Shown: positions 9,115-17,529, numbered from the stretch's first letter. The stretch: 64,000 nucleotides of DNA from Lysobacter sp. (GCA_027306995.1 DAHUXS010000021.1:157178-221177); one strand, 5' to 3'. Translations and numbers: made by a program. Notes: generated by a model from the sequence alone, not told the origin.

Positions 9115-10181
9115 ACGCGGCGGTGCGCGCGATCGATGCCGACGCGCGCTGGATCGCCCAGCTCGAGCCGGAAGCGCTGATCCGCGCGTGGCTTGCGCAT
9201 CCGCCCAGGGATTTCGTCGCCGGCACCGTTGCCGGGGTGCCGCGCTTCCGTGCCAGGTTCGACATCCTCACCACGCTTGAGCCGCCCTTGCTGCGCAAAT
9301 TGCAGCGATGGCCAGGATTCAATTGGTGGTCGCGGTGGTTGCGCTGGAACACCGAATTCGTTGGCTGCACGTCCAGCGAATATGCCTTGCTGCCGGTCGG
9401 CGTCGATGCGCGGGAACTCGCCGACACCATCGTGCGCGATGCCGATCCGGATGCACGGCTGCTGATCGTCAAGGATCTGGCGCGCAATTCGCCATTGTTG
9501 AGCGATGGCGAGAATGCCGCCTGCGAATCGCTGATCACCGAACTGGAGGCGCGTGGCTTCGTGCTGCTGGAAGGCATGCCGCTGGCATGGGTGCCGCTCG
9601 ACCACGCCAACGAGGACGACTACCTGTCGCGGCTGTCGGCCTCCCGGCGCAAGGACATTCGCCGCAAACTGCGTTCGCGCAAGGACGTGGAAATCGAGGA
9701 GATCGCCTGCGGCGATCCCTGTTTCGCCGACGAGGCGACGATCGATGCCTTCCACCGGCTGTTCGCCAACGTCCATGCGCAGAGCGAGGTGCATTTCGAC
9801 GAGCTGACGCGCGATTTCCTCGCGCAGCTGCTGCGCCAGCCTGAAGGCGATGGTGTCGTGTTCGTCTACCGGCGCGATGGCCGGATGATCGGCTGGAACC
9901 TGTGCTATCTCTGGCATGACATGCTGGTCGACAAATACGTCGGCTTCGCCTACCCGCAGGCGCGCGAGAACAATCTCTATGCCCTCAGCTGGATGCACAA
10001 TCTGGAGTTCGCGCGCTTGCTGGGCCTGAAGCGCTACGTCGCCGGCTGGACCGATGCCGAGGCCAAGCGCCAGCTGGGCGCGCGCTTCACGATGACCTGG
10101 CACGCGGTGCGTCCACGGGGTTCCGCCCTGCGCTGGCTGCTCGGACGGATGCGCGGCCTGTTCGAAGGCACGCCGGCATGA
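9111..10181 (+). CDS. GNAT/FemAB-like N-acyltransferase family protein
   Basis: Product of 356 residues, starting at a GTG that overlaps the ketoacyl-synthase stop. The segment LSRLSASRRKDIRRKLRS, followed by a GNAT-like core (VFVYRRDGRMIGWNLCYLW and NNLYALSWMHNLEFARLLG), resembles the double-GNAT FemAB-like proteins that databases label peptidoglycan biosynthesis/GNAT. Such enzymes acylate amines using acyl-CoA, acyl-ACP or aminoacyl-tRNA. Since it is encoded next to a carrier protein and an aminotransferase, transfer of the ACP-bound acyl chain to an amine is a reasonable inference. Confidence 0.75.
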   Translation: MNAAVRAIDADARWIAQLEPEALIRAWLAHPPRDFVAGTVAGVPRFRARFDILTTLEPPLLRKLQRWPGFNWWSRWLRWNTEFVGCTSSEYALLPVGVDARELADTIVRDADPDARLLIVKDLARNSPLLSDGENAACESLITELEARGFVLLEGMPLAWVPLDHANEDDYLSRLSASRRKDIRRKLRSRKDVEIEEIACGDPCFADEATIDAFHRLFANVHAQSEVHFDELTRDFLAQLLRQPEGDGVVFVYRRDGRMIGWNLCYLWHDMLVDKYVGFAYPQARENNLYALSWMHNLEFARLLGLKRYVAGWTDAEAKRQLGARFTMTWHAVRPRGSALRWLLGRMRGLFEGTPA

Positions 10182-11047
10182 GCGGACATGCTTCGAACGT
10201 GCCCCTCATCCTCGATCTCGACGATTCGGTAGGCGATATCGGCCTCTCCGATCGTTTGCCGCTGCAGCACTGGCAGGAACGCTTGCGGTTTTCCTGCAGT
10301 CGGCGCGATTTGCGGCGCTTCGCCGACGCCGTCGCGCCGCTGCTGATGGCGACGCACGGCACGGTGCTGATGGGCAGCGGCGACTTCCATCACCTCAGCC
10401 TGCCTTTGGTCGAGTTGGCGGCGCGCCGCCGACCATTGCGCGTGGTCGTGCTCGACAATCATCCCGACAACATGCGCTTCCCGTTCGGCGTGCATTGCGG
10501 ATCGTGGGTCGGGCGCGCGGCGGCGTTGCCTGGCGTGGTCGACGTCCACGTGCTGGGCATTTCGTCCGCCGACGCCGGCAGCAAGCATGTTTGGGAAAAC
10601 CAGCTCGGTGCGTTGCGAAATGGTCGTGTGCATTACTGGTGCGTCGGTGTCGACACGTCGTGGGCCGGGACGCGCGGAATCACCACGCTGCGCAGTTTCG
10701 ATTCGCCGCAACAGCTGCTCGCCGAATTCATTCCCGCCATGGCGAACGATCCGACGCCGGTCTATTTCTCGATCGACAAGGACGTGTTCGCGCCGGAAGT
10801 GGTGCATACCAACTGGGACCAAGGGCGGTTCCTGCTCGACGATGCGCTGGCGGTCATCGCGGCATTGAAGTCGAACATCGTCGCCAGCGACATCACCGGC
10901 GAGGTCTCCATGTATCGCTATCGCAGCCTGTTCAAGCGGCTGCTGAGCCGGCTCGACCAGCAGCCGGATCCGTCTCCGGACGAAATCGATGCATGGCAGC
11001 GCGAGCAGGCGGAAGTGAATCGCCAGCTGATCGCAGCGTTGGGCTAA
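10178..11047 (+). CDS. Arginase/ureohydrolase-fold protein, substrate unknown
   Basis: Product of 289 residues. Three metal-ligand motifs of the arginase-agmatinase-deacetylase fold are visible in order: GSGDFHHLSL for the His ligand, VVLDNHPDNM for the DxHxD ligands and YFSIDKDVF for the SxDxD ligands. The classic GGDHS and final DP elements are altered, so arginase or agmatinase activity should not be assumed. The family also contains formiminoglutamase-like and amidinohydrolase-like members. ATG overlaps the preceding stop (ATGA). It ends the plus operon, 4 bp into the convergent DegT gene. Confidence 0.75.
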   Translation: MSGHASNVPLILDLDDSVGDIGLSDRLPLQHWQERLRFSCSRRDLRRFADAVAPLLMATHGTVLMGSGDFHHLSLPLVELAARRRPLRVVVLDNHPDNMRFPFGVHCGSWVGRAAALPGVVDVHVLGISSADAGSKHVWENQLGALRNGRVHYWCVGVDTSWAGTRGITTLRSFDSPQQLLAEFIPAMANDPTPVYFSIDKDVFAPEVVHTNWDQGRFLLDDALAVIAALKSNIVASDITGEVSMYRYRSLFKRLLSRLDQQPDPSPDEIDAWQREQAEVNRQLIAALG

Positions 11048-12240
11048 CTCGCCTCGATCACCCGGCAGATCGCCTCGAAATCGCCATCGCCGAGCCGTGG
11101 GCTGTTGCTGATGGTGAGGCTGCGTGCGGCGAGATCGGCTGCGTTCGGACACTGTTGGCGCGGGACGATGTCGCGCAGTTCGGCGTAATCGGGCAGGGCG
11201 TGGATGAACATCCGGCTCACGCCGAGGCCGGAAGTCCACAGGCGATCGAGCACGGCGTCGCGTCGATGCTCGCTGTCCAATCGCACCAGCAAGATCGGCC
11301 AGACGCCGCGTTCGCCAGCCCGATCCGCGTAGATGTGGATGCCGGGAATCGCGCGCAATCGTTCGAGGCGCGACAGCGCGCAAGCACGGCGTTCACCCAG
11401 GAATTGAGGCAGACGCTGTGCAGCATTCGCACCGACGTCTTGGCGCCATTCGCCCATGCGATGCAACGGCACTTCCAACGGGAAGCGGTCGCCGATCGCG
11501 CCGACGGGGTCATGACGCTTCAGGGCGCGACGCAAGGGCAGGCCATAGGCCCAGCGCATCGGCAGCGGGCGATAGAACAACGTGTAGCCGAACAGTTCGA
11601 TGCAACGGCGACGCTCGAACGCCGCCTGCTTCGGCAAGTCGTCCTGCAGCGCCTGCATCGCGTCCAGCCATGCGGGATCGCGTGCAATGACCACACCACC
11701 TTCGTAAGTGGACAGGCCCTTGCCGGCAGCAAGACTGAAGAACCCGATGTCGCCCGCCAACCCGATGCCGCGGTCCTCGATGGTCGCGCCCAGCGATTGC
11801 GCCGCATCCTCGATCACTGTGATGCCGGAGTCGGCAACGATGCGATTGACGGCAGCGACATCGGTAACGCGCCCGCCGAGATGCGTCGGAACCACCGCCA
11901 ACACGCGATCGTCCAGCTGCGCACGCAAGGCATCGGGATCGAAATCGAGACTGTCACGGGCGAGATCGGCAATGCGCAGTCGCAGGCCCAGCGCATGCAC
12001 GGCGATCGCGACCAGCGGGCAGGTGAACGCCGGAACGACGACGACATCGCGGCGCGGTTGGCGCTGATGTGCGACGCGCAACGCCAGCATCAGCGCGGCA
12101 GTGCCGGAGCAGGTGACAAGCGCGCGTGCAGTGCCGAGTTGTGTCGACAATTCGCCTGGGAGATCACGCCGCGACGCGAACAGGTCGGACAGCCGTGGCG
12201 GCAGTCCGGCGGTCGGCGGGATTTCAGCCAGGCGTCGCAT
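11044..12240 (-). CDS. DegT/DnrJ/EryC1/StrS family aminotransferase
   Basis: PLP enzyme of 398 residues. Visible features are the cofactor pocket near CSGTAALMLAL, the Asp-Ala-Ala-Gln motif in VIEDAAQSLGA, and the probable PLP-lysine in FFSLAAGKGLSTYEGG. Relatives transaminate keto-sugars or aminocyclitols, for example ArnB on UDP-4-keto-arabinose. It is the last gene of the minus operon and starts 17 bp inside the second small transporter gene. That pairing with two half-size EamA proteins recalls the arn system, but no nucleotide-sugar or glycosyltransferase genes are near. Confidence 0.85.
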   Translation of the reverse strand: MRRLAEIPPTAGLPPRLSDLFASRRDLPGELSTQLGTARALVTCSGTAALMLALRVAHQRQPRRDVVVVPAFTCPLVAIAVHALGLRLRIADLARDSLDFDPDALRAQLDDRVLAVVPTHLGGRVTDVAAVNRIVADSGITVIEDAAQSLGATIEDRGIGLAGDIGFFSLAAGKGLSTYEGGVVIARDPAWLDAMQALQDDLPKQAAFERRRCIELFGYTLFYRPLPMRWAYGLPLRRALKRHDPVGAIGDRFPLEVPLHRMGEWRQDVGANAAQRLPQFLGERRACALSRLERLRAIPGIHIYADRAGERGVWPILLVRLDSEHRRDAVLDRLWTSGLGVSRMFIHALPDYAELRDIVPRQQCPNAADLAARSLTISNSPRLGDGDFEAICRVIEAS

Positions 12241-12625
12241 CAGTCGCGTCCGCGGTCTCCCGCGATTCCGATATCGCCAGCAATCCTATCCCGAGCACGA
12301 TGACCAGTGCGCCCAGCAGTTGCAGCGGGGTGATGCGTTCGTGCAGCCACCAGGCGGACACCAGCAGTACGCTCACGACTTCCAGGTGCGACGCCGCGAA
12401 GGCAGGGCCGATCGGTGCGTCGCGCAACAGCCGCATCCAGGTCAGGAAGGCGCCGAGATAGCCGCATAGCCCAATCCATGTCCAGGGTTGTTCCGCAACA
12501 CGCAGGATCCAAGTCAAATCTGTCGCAAATGGCAGCGCATGGTTGCCGGCGATCTTGAAACAGGTCTGCGCCAGCGTGTCGAAGGCCATCAGCGTGGGAA
12601 ATCCGATCGCGTAGAGCTTCCTCAT
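12224..12625 (-). CDS. Small EamA/SMR-type transporter, four TM segments (second of a pair)
   Basis: The true start is ATG 12623-12625, beginning MRKLYAIGFPTL; the ORF track's longer frame is upstream shadow. The product has 133 residues and four hydrophobic helices, with the conserved FLTWMRLLRDAPIGPAFAASHLE stretch of the drug/metabolite transporter superfamily. It is half the size of a normal EamA protein, so it should work as a dimer. Its ATG overlaps the stop of the 12622-12966 paralogue (ATGA), which suggests a stoichiometric heterodimer similar to ArnE/ArnF. Confidence 0.82.
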   Translation of the reverse strand: MRKLYAIGFPTLMAFDTLAQTCFKIAGNHALPFATDLTWILRVAEQPWTWIGLCGYLGAFLTWMRLLRDAPIGPAFAASHLEVVSVLLVSAWWLHERITPLQLLGALVIVLGIGLLAISESRETADATDATPG

Positions 12626-12966
12626 GCGCCGATCCCCACCAGCGCCACGCCGATGCAGACCAGCAGGATGCCGCCGACACGCAACGGCGTGAGTTTTTCG
12701 CGGAAGAACAATCGCCCGCAGATCATCACGACGACGATATTGATTGAGCCCAGCAGCACGCCGAGCGACAGCGGCACCTGCGACAGGAAGGCGATCCACA
12801 CCAGGAATTCGCCCAGGTAACACAGCAGGCCGAGCCACAGCATCGGTTGCCGGGCCAGTGCGCGCCAGCCGTTGTCGCCGTGGTGGGCGGCGGTCTTGAA
12901 GCAGAGTTGTCCGCCGGTATCGAGCGCGGCATTGGCGAGCCAGAGGGCGGTGGCCAGTGGCGTCAT
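12622..12966 (-). CDS. Small EamA/SMR-type transporter, four TM segments (first of a pair)
   Basis: Product of 114 residues, starting MTPLATALWLANAALD; its ATG overlaps the stop of the upstream hydrolase. Four helices and the segment FLVWIAFLSQVPLSLGVLLGS, parallel to its partner, mark it as a half-size drug/metabolite transporter. Size and pairing match the lipid-linked aminoarabinose flippase subunits ArnE (111 aa) and ArnF (128 aa). This is analogy only, and the cargo is likely the cluster's product or an intermediate. Confidence 0.82.
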   Translation of the reverse strand: MTPLATALWLANAALDTGGQLCFKTAAHHGDNGWRALARQPMLWLGLLCYLGEFLVWIAFLSQVPLSLGVLLGSINIVVVMICGRLFFREKLTPLRVGGILLVCIGVALVGIGA

Positions 12967-13808
12967 GCGCTGCGTTGCGGATTGGCGGCGATGCGATCGA
13001 AGAAGCTGGCGCTGCGATCGATCAGCAGGCGATGCTCGCGATCGATGGTGATCATGTGGTAGCTGTTGTCGAGCAGCAGCAATTCGGTCGGGCCGGACAC
13101 GCTGCGCAGCACGACTTCGGCATTGTCGAGGCTGGCGATGTCGTCGTCGCTGGCATGCGCGACCAGGCAGGGCGCGCTGACCTGCGACAACTGGCGGCGC
13201 ACGCGTTTCGCCAGCTGATGGAGTTCCGCCAGCGAATGCCAGGGATTGCCGGGCAATCCGGCGATGCTGCTGTCGCTGCCCTGCATGGCCGTGCTGATCT
13301 GCGCGCGCAGGCGCTCGTCGCGGATGCCGTAGGGCGGCTGTTCCATGAAGACGCGATCGCGGCCGATGTTGAATTTCTTCAGCAGCGGCAACAGGCCGGA
13401 CAATCGCGCGATGCGCGGCACGCTCCAGCCGTCGTAACGGAAGGTCGCGCCATAGACGCCGACGCCATCGACCAGGTCGGGGCGATCGGCGGCGAGGTTG
13501 AGCGCGAGCAGCGCGCCCATCGACAGGCCACCGACGAACAGGCGATCGCAATGCCCGCGCAGGCGTTCCGCCCCGGTCTGCACGCTCGCCGCCCAGTCCT
13601 GCCAGCGCGTCGCCAGCAAGTCGTCCATATCGCCGCAATGCCCGGCCAATTGCACACCGAACACGGTGAAGCCACGCCGGTTGAGGCCACGCGCCAGCAG
13701 GCGCATTTCGTTGGGCGTGCCGGTGAGGCCGTGGGTCAGCAGGACGGCATTGGGGCCGCCTTCGTAGAAGAATTCGGCCGTCTGTAGCGGGAAGGGTGCT
13801 TCGTTCAC
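12963..13808 (-). CDS. Alpha/beta hydrolase (carboxylesterase/monoacylglycerol lipase-like)
   Basis: Product of 281 residues with oxyanion motif LLTHGLTG, nucleophile elbow GLSMGA, acid near AHASDDDIA and catalytic His in DNSYHMIT. This layout resembles small carboxylesterases and monoglyceride lipases that cut acyl esters or act as thioesterases. It is the first gene of the four-gene minus operon leading into the two small transporters and the DegT aminotransferase. In context it could release or trim the acyl product made by the KS/ACP genes. Confidence 0.87.
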   Translation of the reverse strand: MNEAPFPLQTAEFFYEGGPNAVLLTHGLTGTPNEMRLLARGLNRRGFTVFGVQLAGHCGDMDDLLATRWQDWAASVQTGAERLRGHCDRLFVGGLSMGALLALNLAADRPDLVDGVGVYGATFRYDGWSVPRIARLSGLLPLLKKFNIGRDRVFMEQPPYGIRDERLRAQISTAMQGSDSSIAGLPGNPWHSLAELHQLAKRVRRQLSQVSAPCLVAHASDDDIASLDNAEVVLRSVSGPTELLLLDNSYHMITIDREHRLLIDRSASFFDRIAANPQRSA

Positions 13809-13820
13809 GCCGCCAGCTTG

Positions 13821-15230
13821 TCAGCCAGCGGTTTCACCGACCTTTCCGGGAGTATCTGCGGCAGGTAACAAAAGCTCCACCCGCAGGCCGCCTGCGCTGC
13901 CGCGCGCATAGCGCACGCGTCCGCCATAGCGTGACAACACCTCCTCGACGATCGCCAGGCCCAGGCCGCTGCCGCCATTGCCGCCAGCCACCTGGAAGAA
14001 GCGTTCGCCGAGCCGGGTCAGCACGGCGTCGTCGACACCGGGGCCGTCGTCTTCCATCGCCAGTTCGATGGTGCCGCCCTGTTGCGACAGGCTCACCGTC
14101 GCGACATGGCCACGACCGGCATGGTGCAGGGCATTGTCGATCAGGTTGTCGAGTGCTTCCTGCAACGCGGCGGCATCGATCATCGCGAACAACGCGCCTT
14201 GCTGCGACGCTTCGTAGCCGAGATCGACGCCGGCGCGCAATGCATCGGGCACGCGTTCGCCGACCATCTCGGGGATGACGACGGACAGATCGACGCGTTG
14301 CGGCAGCGTCGCCTGTACTGACTGCACGCGCGCCAGCGACAGCAGTTGTTCGGCGATGCGCGAGGTGCGGTCGGTCAATCGCGCAACATGGCCGAGTGCA
14401 TCCTCCAGCACTTCCGGGCGCGGATCGGCGAGCGCGCGTTCGGAGTGCAGGCGCAGGCCGGCCAGCGGCGTGCGCAGCTGGTGGGCGGCGTCGGCGATGA
14501 AGCGCGATTGCACCGCCAAGGCCTCGCGCAGGTTGGAGACCAGGGTGTCGATGGTGCTGGCGAGCGGCGCGACTTCCGAAGGAACATCGGCATCGAGCAA
14601 TGGCTTGTGCAGGGCGTCGCCGCGACGCAGGCGCGCGATCAGCGGATCCAGCTGTTTCAAGCCGGTATCGATGCCGCTGCGGATCACGAAGACCAAGCCG
14701 AGCACCATCAGCAACAGGGTCGGAATGGTCAGCAGCAGGATGCGTTGCGCCCAACGCCGACGATCTGTGAAGCTTTCGGCGACCGTGACCATCACGGTGT
14801 CGCTGGGATCGACCTTGGGATGGAACGAGCGCGACGCCAGGCGCAGATGGCGTTCGGCGCGAATCGTCGACAGCTTGACCGGCTCGTTGACCGTGGCTGT
14901 CAGCGATGCCATGGGCGGTTTGAAGTTGGCCGCGATCACGCCTTTGTGGACGCTGGTGATGGAATAGAACTGGAAGCCGTCGGGGTCGTACTGGATCAGG
15001 AACAGGGCCTGCGGCGAGAACGCGCGGAAGGTTTCCGGCTGCGTGTCCATCAGGTTGACGACGGAATCGACCTGCTCGACCAGTTCGGCATCGTGGGCGC
15101 GATTGGCGTAGTAACGCGCCATCTCGTAAGTCACCAGGCCGGCGATCAACGCCAGTACGGTCAACGGCACGCTGAGGTACACCAGCAGGCTGCGATACAG
15201 GCTGGTGCGCCGCGGCGCGCGGTCATTCAT
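13821..15230 (-). CDS. Sensor histidine kinase (TctE/QseC type)
   Basis: Membrane kinase of ~469 residues. TM1 lies at ~14-34, followed by a periplasmic 2CSK-type sensor region, TM2 near LLLTIPTLLLMVLGLVFVI, a HAMP-like linker, an H box ADAAHQLRTPL with the phospho-accepting His, an N box LIDNALHHA and G boxes DDGPGVDD and GSGLGLAI. I use ATG 15230 (MNDRAPRR); the track start two codons earlier is a TTG. It overlaps the response-regulator stop by 8 bp. The signal is unknown, though neighbours encode membrane proteins. Confidence 0.92.
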   Translation of the reverse strand: MNDRAPRRTSLYRSLLVYLSVPLTVLALIAGLVTYEMARYYANRAHDAELVEQVDSVVNLMDTQPETFRAFSPQALFLIQYDPDGFQFYSITSVHKGVIAANFKPPMASLTATVNEPVKLSTIRAERHLRLASRSFHPKVDPSDTVMVTVAESFTDRRRWAQRILLLTIPTLLLMVLGLVFVIRSGIDTGLKQLDPLIARLRRGDALHKPLLDADVPSEVAPLASTIDTLVSNLREALAVQSRFIADAAHQLRTPLAGLRLHSERALADPRPEVLEDALGHVARLTDRTSRIAEQLLSLARVQSVQATLPQRVDLSVVIPEMVGERVPDALRAGVDLGYEASQQGALFAMIDAAALQEALDNLIDNALHHAGRGHVATVSLSQQGGTIELAMEDDGPGVDDAVLTRLGERFFQVAGGNGGSGLGLAIVEEVLSRYGGRVRYARGSAGGLRVELLLPAADTPGKVGETAG

Positions 15231-15897
15231 CGCCAAGGGGTTCCAGCAGGTAACCGAGGCCGCGCACGGTACGCAGGCGCACGCCGCAATCCTGGATCTT
15301 GCGGCGCAGGCGATGCAACGCGATGTCGAGGCCGTTGTCGGTGAGCTCGTTGTCCCAGGCGCAGATCGTTTCCATCATCTGGGCGCGACTGACGATGCGG
15401 CCGGCGCGCGCGGCGAGCAGCGAGACCAGGGCGAATTCGCGGGCGGTGAGTTCGATCGGGCCATTCGGTCCGCGCGCGCGCTGGTCGCCGGGATCGATCG
15501 CCAGTCCGCCGACCTCCAATTCGGTTGCGCCTTGCGCCGAACCGCGGCGCAGATGGGCGCGCACGCGGGCGTCGAACTCGGCGATCGCGAATGGCTTGAC
15601 CAGGTAGTCGTCGGCGCCGAGATCGAGGATGCGCACGCGTTCGTTCAAGGCTTCGCCGGCGCTGACCACCAGGATCGGGGTATCGATGCGCGCCGCGCGC
15701 AAGCGGCGGATCACTTCGCCGCCTTCCAGCGAAGGCAGGCCGATGTCGAGGATCAGCAATTGATAGACGCCGCTTTTGCCAGCCTGTTCGGCCTGCTTGC
15801 CGTCGCCCACGCAATCGACCGCGTGGCCGCGCGCGACCAGCAGGTTCTGCATGCCGGCGGCGATGTGGGCGTCGTCTTCCGCGATGAGGATGCGCAT
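15223..15897 (-). CDS. OmpR-family response regulator
   Basis: Product of 224 residues. The receiver domain has acidic pocket AEDD, phospho-acceptor Asp in LLILDIGLP and Lys in DDYLVKPFA. A C-terminal winged helix with ELTAREFALVSLL and DIALHRLRRKI is typical of the QseB/TctD/PmrA type. It is co-transcribed with the overlapping sensor kinase downstream and lies 4 bp after the outer-membrane-protein gene. It probably responds to an envelope signal, but regulon and ligand are not visible. Confidence 0.93.
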   Translation of the reverse strand: MRILIAEDDAHIAAGMQNLLVARGHAVDCVGDGKQAEQAGKSGVYQLLILDIGLPSLEGGEVIRRLRAARIDTPILVVSAGEALNERVRILDLGADDYLVKPFAIAEFDARVRAHLRRGSAQGATELEVGGLAIDPGDQRARGPNGPIELTAREFALVSLLAARAGRIVSRAQMMETICAWDNELTDNGLDIALHRLRRKIQDCGVRLRTVRGLGYLLEPLGDE

Positions 15898-15901
15898 GGC
15901 G

Positions 15902-16666
15902 CTACTTTAGTACCTGGACCCCGAGATAGAACACCGGGGTGGCGCGTGGTCGTTCACCCGAGATTTGCCGACCCAGCGAAGCCATGAAGACCAGGTGCTC
16001 GCTGATCGGGTGACGGGTCCCGAGATTGATGATGGTCTGCGTCGTCCCGTGGTCGTCGCGGCTGCCGTTGATCTCGGCCAGGCACTGCCAGTCGCGTGGG
16101 CACGGACGCGCCCAGAACATTCCGGCCTGCCAGGCGTCGTTCCCCTTCTCGACGAAGTGGCGCACCACCTCGACACCCAGCGACGACTTGCCGAAGGTCT
16201 TGACGACCTGCAGCGGCAGCTGGAATTCCTGTGTCGCCGGACTCAGGTCCTTGCGGCGTGCCGCGGGCGGACCCGGCAGGATCCAGTGCGGCTGGATCGC
16301 CATGCTCACGCCGGCCTTGTCCTCGTCGAGGAAACGCCAGCGCAGGGCGAGTTCGGTGCCACCGATGCCGGAGGCGAAGGCCGATCCCGGTTCGCGGCGA
16401 TGCGCCCACGCCGGATGCACCGTCAGCTGGATGCGTTCGCCCAAGCCATAATTGATGTCGGCATCAGGCGCGATGACATTCCATGTATCGCCGGTGCGGT
16501 CGCCGGTCGCGGCGAGATTGATCTCCCAATGGCCATCGCCGGGCGAACCGGTGTCGTTGGTGATCAGTGGCGGCCCCGCCTGCGCGAAGGCGACGTGCGG
16601 AAGGCAGGTGCAGGCGATCAGGACGAGCGAAAACCATCCCCGGCGAACGCGATGAAGCGCCATCAT
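15902..16666 (-). CDS. Secreted beta-barrel-like (Phenol_MetA_deg/transporter-type) protein
   Basis: Product of ~254 residues, with a signal peptide ending CTCLPHVAFA and then the motif GPPLITNDTGSPGDGHWEIN, frequent in outer-membrane proteins annotated as transporter or MetA-pathway-like. The rest is amphipathic strands with a final FYLGVQVLK. I prefer the ATG at 16666 or 16663 over the track's TTG at 16675; none has a clear ribosome-binding site. It lies between COG4705 and the response regulator with almost no gap, so it is probably in one operon with them. Confidence 0.7.
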   Translation of the reverse strand: MMALHRVRRGWFSLVLIACTCLPHVAFAQAGPPLITNDTGSPGDGHWEINLAATGDRTGDTWNVIAPDADINYGLGERIQLTVHPAWAHRREPGSAFASGIGGTELALRWRFLDEDKAGVSMAIQPHWILPGPPAARRKDLSPATQEFQLPLQVVKTFGKSSLGVEVVRHFVEKGNDAWQAGMFWARPCPRDWQCLAEINGSRDDHGTTQTIINLGTRHPISEHLVFMASLGRQISGERPRATPVFYLGVQVLK

Positions 16667-16671
16667 CAAAA

Positions 16672-17484
16672 TCAATGTGCTTTGGTCGCAGGCCGTTGCG
16701 GGAAGATCAGGATGCCCAGCACGATCGCTGCGAGCAATATCAGCGAACCGCCATAGCGGCTGAGTTCGAGTCCGCCCTGGGCGTCCGGCTTGTCGAGGAA
16801 ATCGCCGACCACGGCGCCCAGTGGTCGCGTGAGCACGAACGCGGCCCAGAACAGCGCAGTGCGCGAGACCTTGGTCGTGAAGTACAGGAACGTGACCAGC
16901 AGCAGCAAGCCGCCGAAGATCATGATGCTGCCGGTATAGCCGTCGCTTTGGCTATCGGAAACCCAGTCACCCAACGCGGTGCCCAGCGTCTGCGAGAAAG
17001 TGATGGTGAGCCAGTAGAACAGTTCCGAGCGGCCGTCGCGCACGCTCTCGACTGCAATCGTGCCGGTGCTGCGATACCAGGTGAACAGCGTTGCCAGCAG
17101 CAACGCCAGCAGCAGCAGCGAACCGCCGGGGTAGCCGATTCCGAGCGAGCGATCGGCGAAATCCGCCAGCGTGGTACCGACGGTGGTGCTGGCGATGATG
17201 GCGAACCAGTACAACCATTTGTTGAAGCGCGGCGCGCGAATCTGCAACGCCACTGCCGCCGCGAACACCAGCGCGAAGATGGCGGTCCCGATCAGATAAC
17301 CAGGATGCCAGGCGACGGCGCTGGCCTCCGGCGTGGTCTCGCCCAGCCACGACATGGTGACGGCATCGCCGCCGATTTCACCGAAAGTGGTCGCCAGGAT
17401 CTTGATGATCCAGAAGCCGAGGGTGATCGCGGGAACCTTGGCCACCCAGTCGGCCGGGCCGTTGTCTCGGGAAAGATCGTTCAT
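16672..17484 (-). CDS. COG4705 family multi-pass membrane protein
   Basis: Start is ATG 17482-17484 (MNDLSRDNGPADWVAKVP); the 686-residue track frame upstream is shadow of nrdB. The product has 270 residues and about eight hydrophobic helices, with repeated half-motifs TTFGEIGGDA, TTLADFADRS, TALGDWVSDS and AVVGDFLDKP. Each contains a T/G..D pattern inside or next to a membrane helix, so the protein looks like a four-fold internal repeat. This matches the COG4705 uncharacterised membrane family. It probably heads an operon with the barrel protein and the two-component system. Confidence 0.8.
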   Translation of the reverse strand: MNDLSRDNGPADWVAKVPAITLGFWIIKILATTFGEIGGDAVTMSWLGETTPEASAVAWHPGYLIGTAIFALVFAAAVALQIRAPRFNKWLYWFAIIASTTVGTTLADFADRSLGIGYPGGSLLLLALLLATLFTWYRSTGTIAVESVRDGRSELFYWLTITFSQTLGTALGDWVSDSQSDGYTGSIMIFGGLLLLVTFLYFTTKVSRTALFWAAFVLTRPLGAVVGDFLDKPDAQGGLELSRYGGSLILLAAIVLGILIFPQRPATKAH

Positions 17485-17500
17485 GCAGGCATCGTACGGC

Positions 17501-17529
17501 GGAAAGCCCGTATGGTGGCCGGGCCTTCC
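17501..17529. terminator. Hairpin between nrdB and the COG4705 gene (possible terminator)
   Basis: GGAAAGCCCG and CGGGCCTTCC form a 10-bp stem with one mismatch (a G-U wobble in the minus-strand RNA) around a 9-nt loop, 42 bp after the nrdB stop. No T-run follows on the minus strand, so intrinsic termination would be weak. It could instead lie in the leader of the COG4705 gene. Confidence 0.35.

Noticed and set aside
10495-12303. 602-aa plus-strand ORF across the arginase-like and DegT genes
   Set aside because: Out of frame with the motif-bearing genes on both strands and without any recognisable domain.
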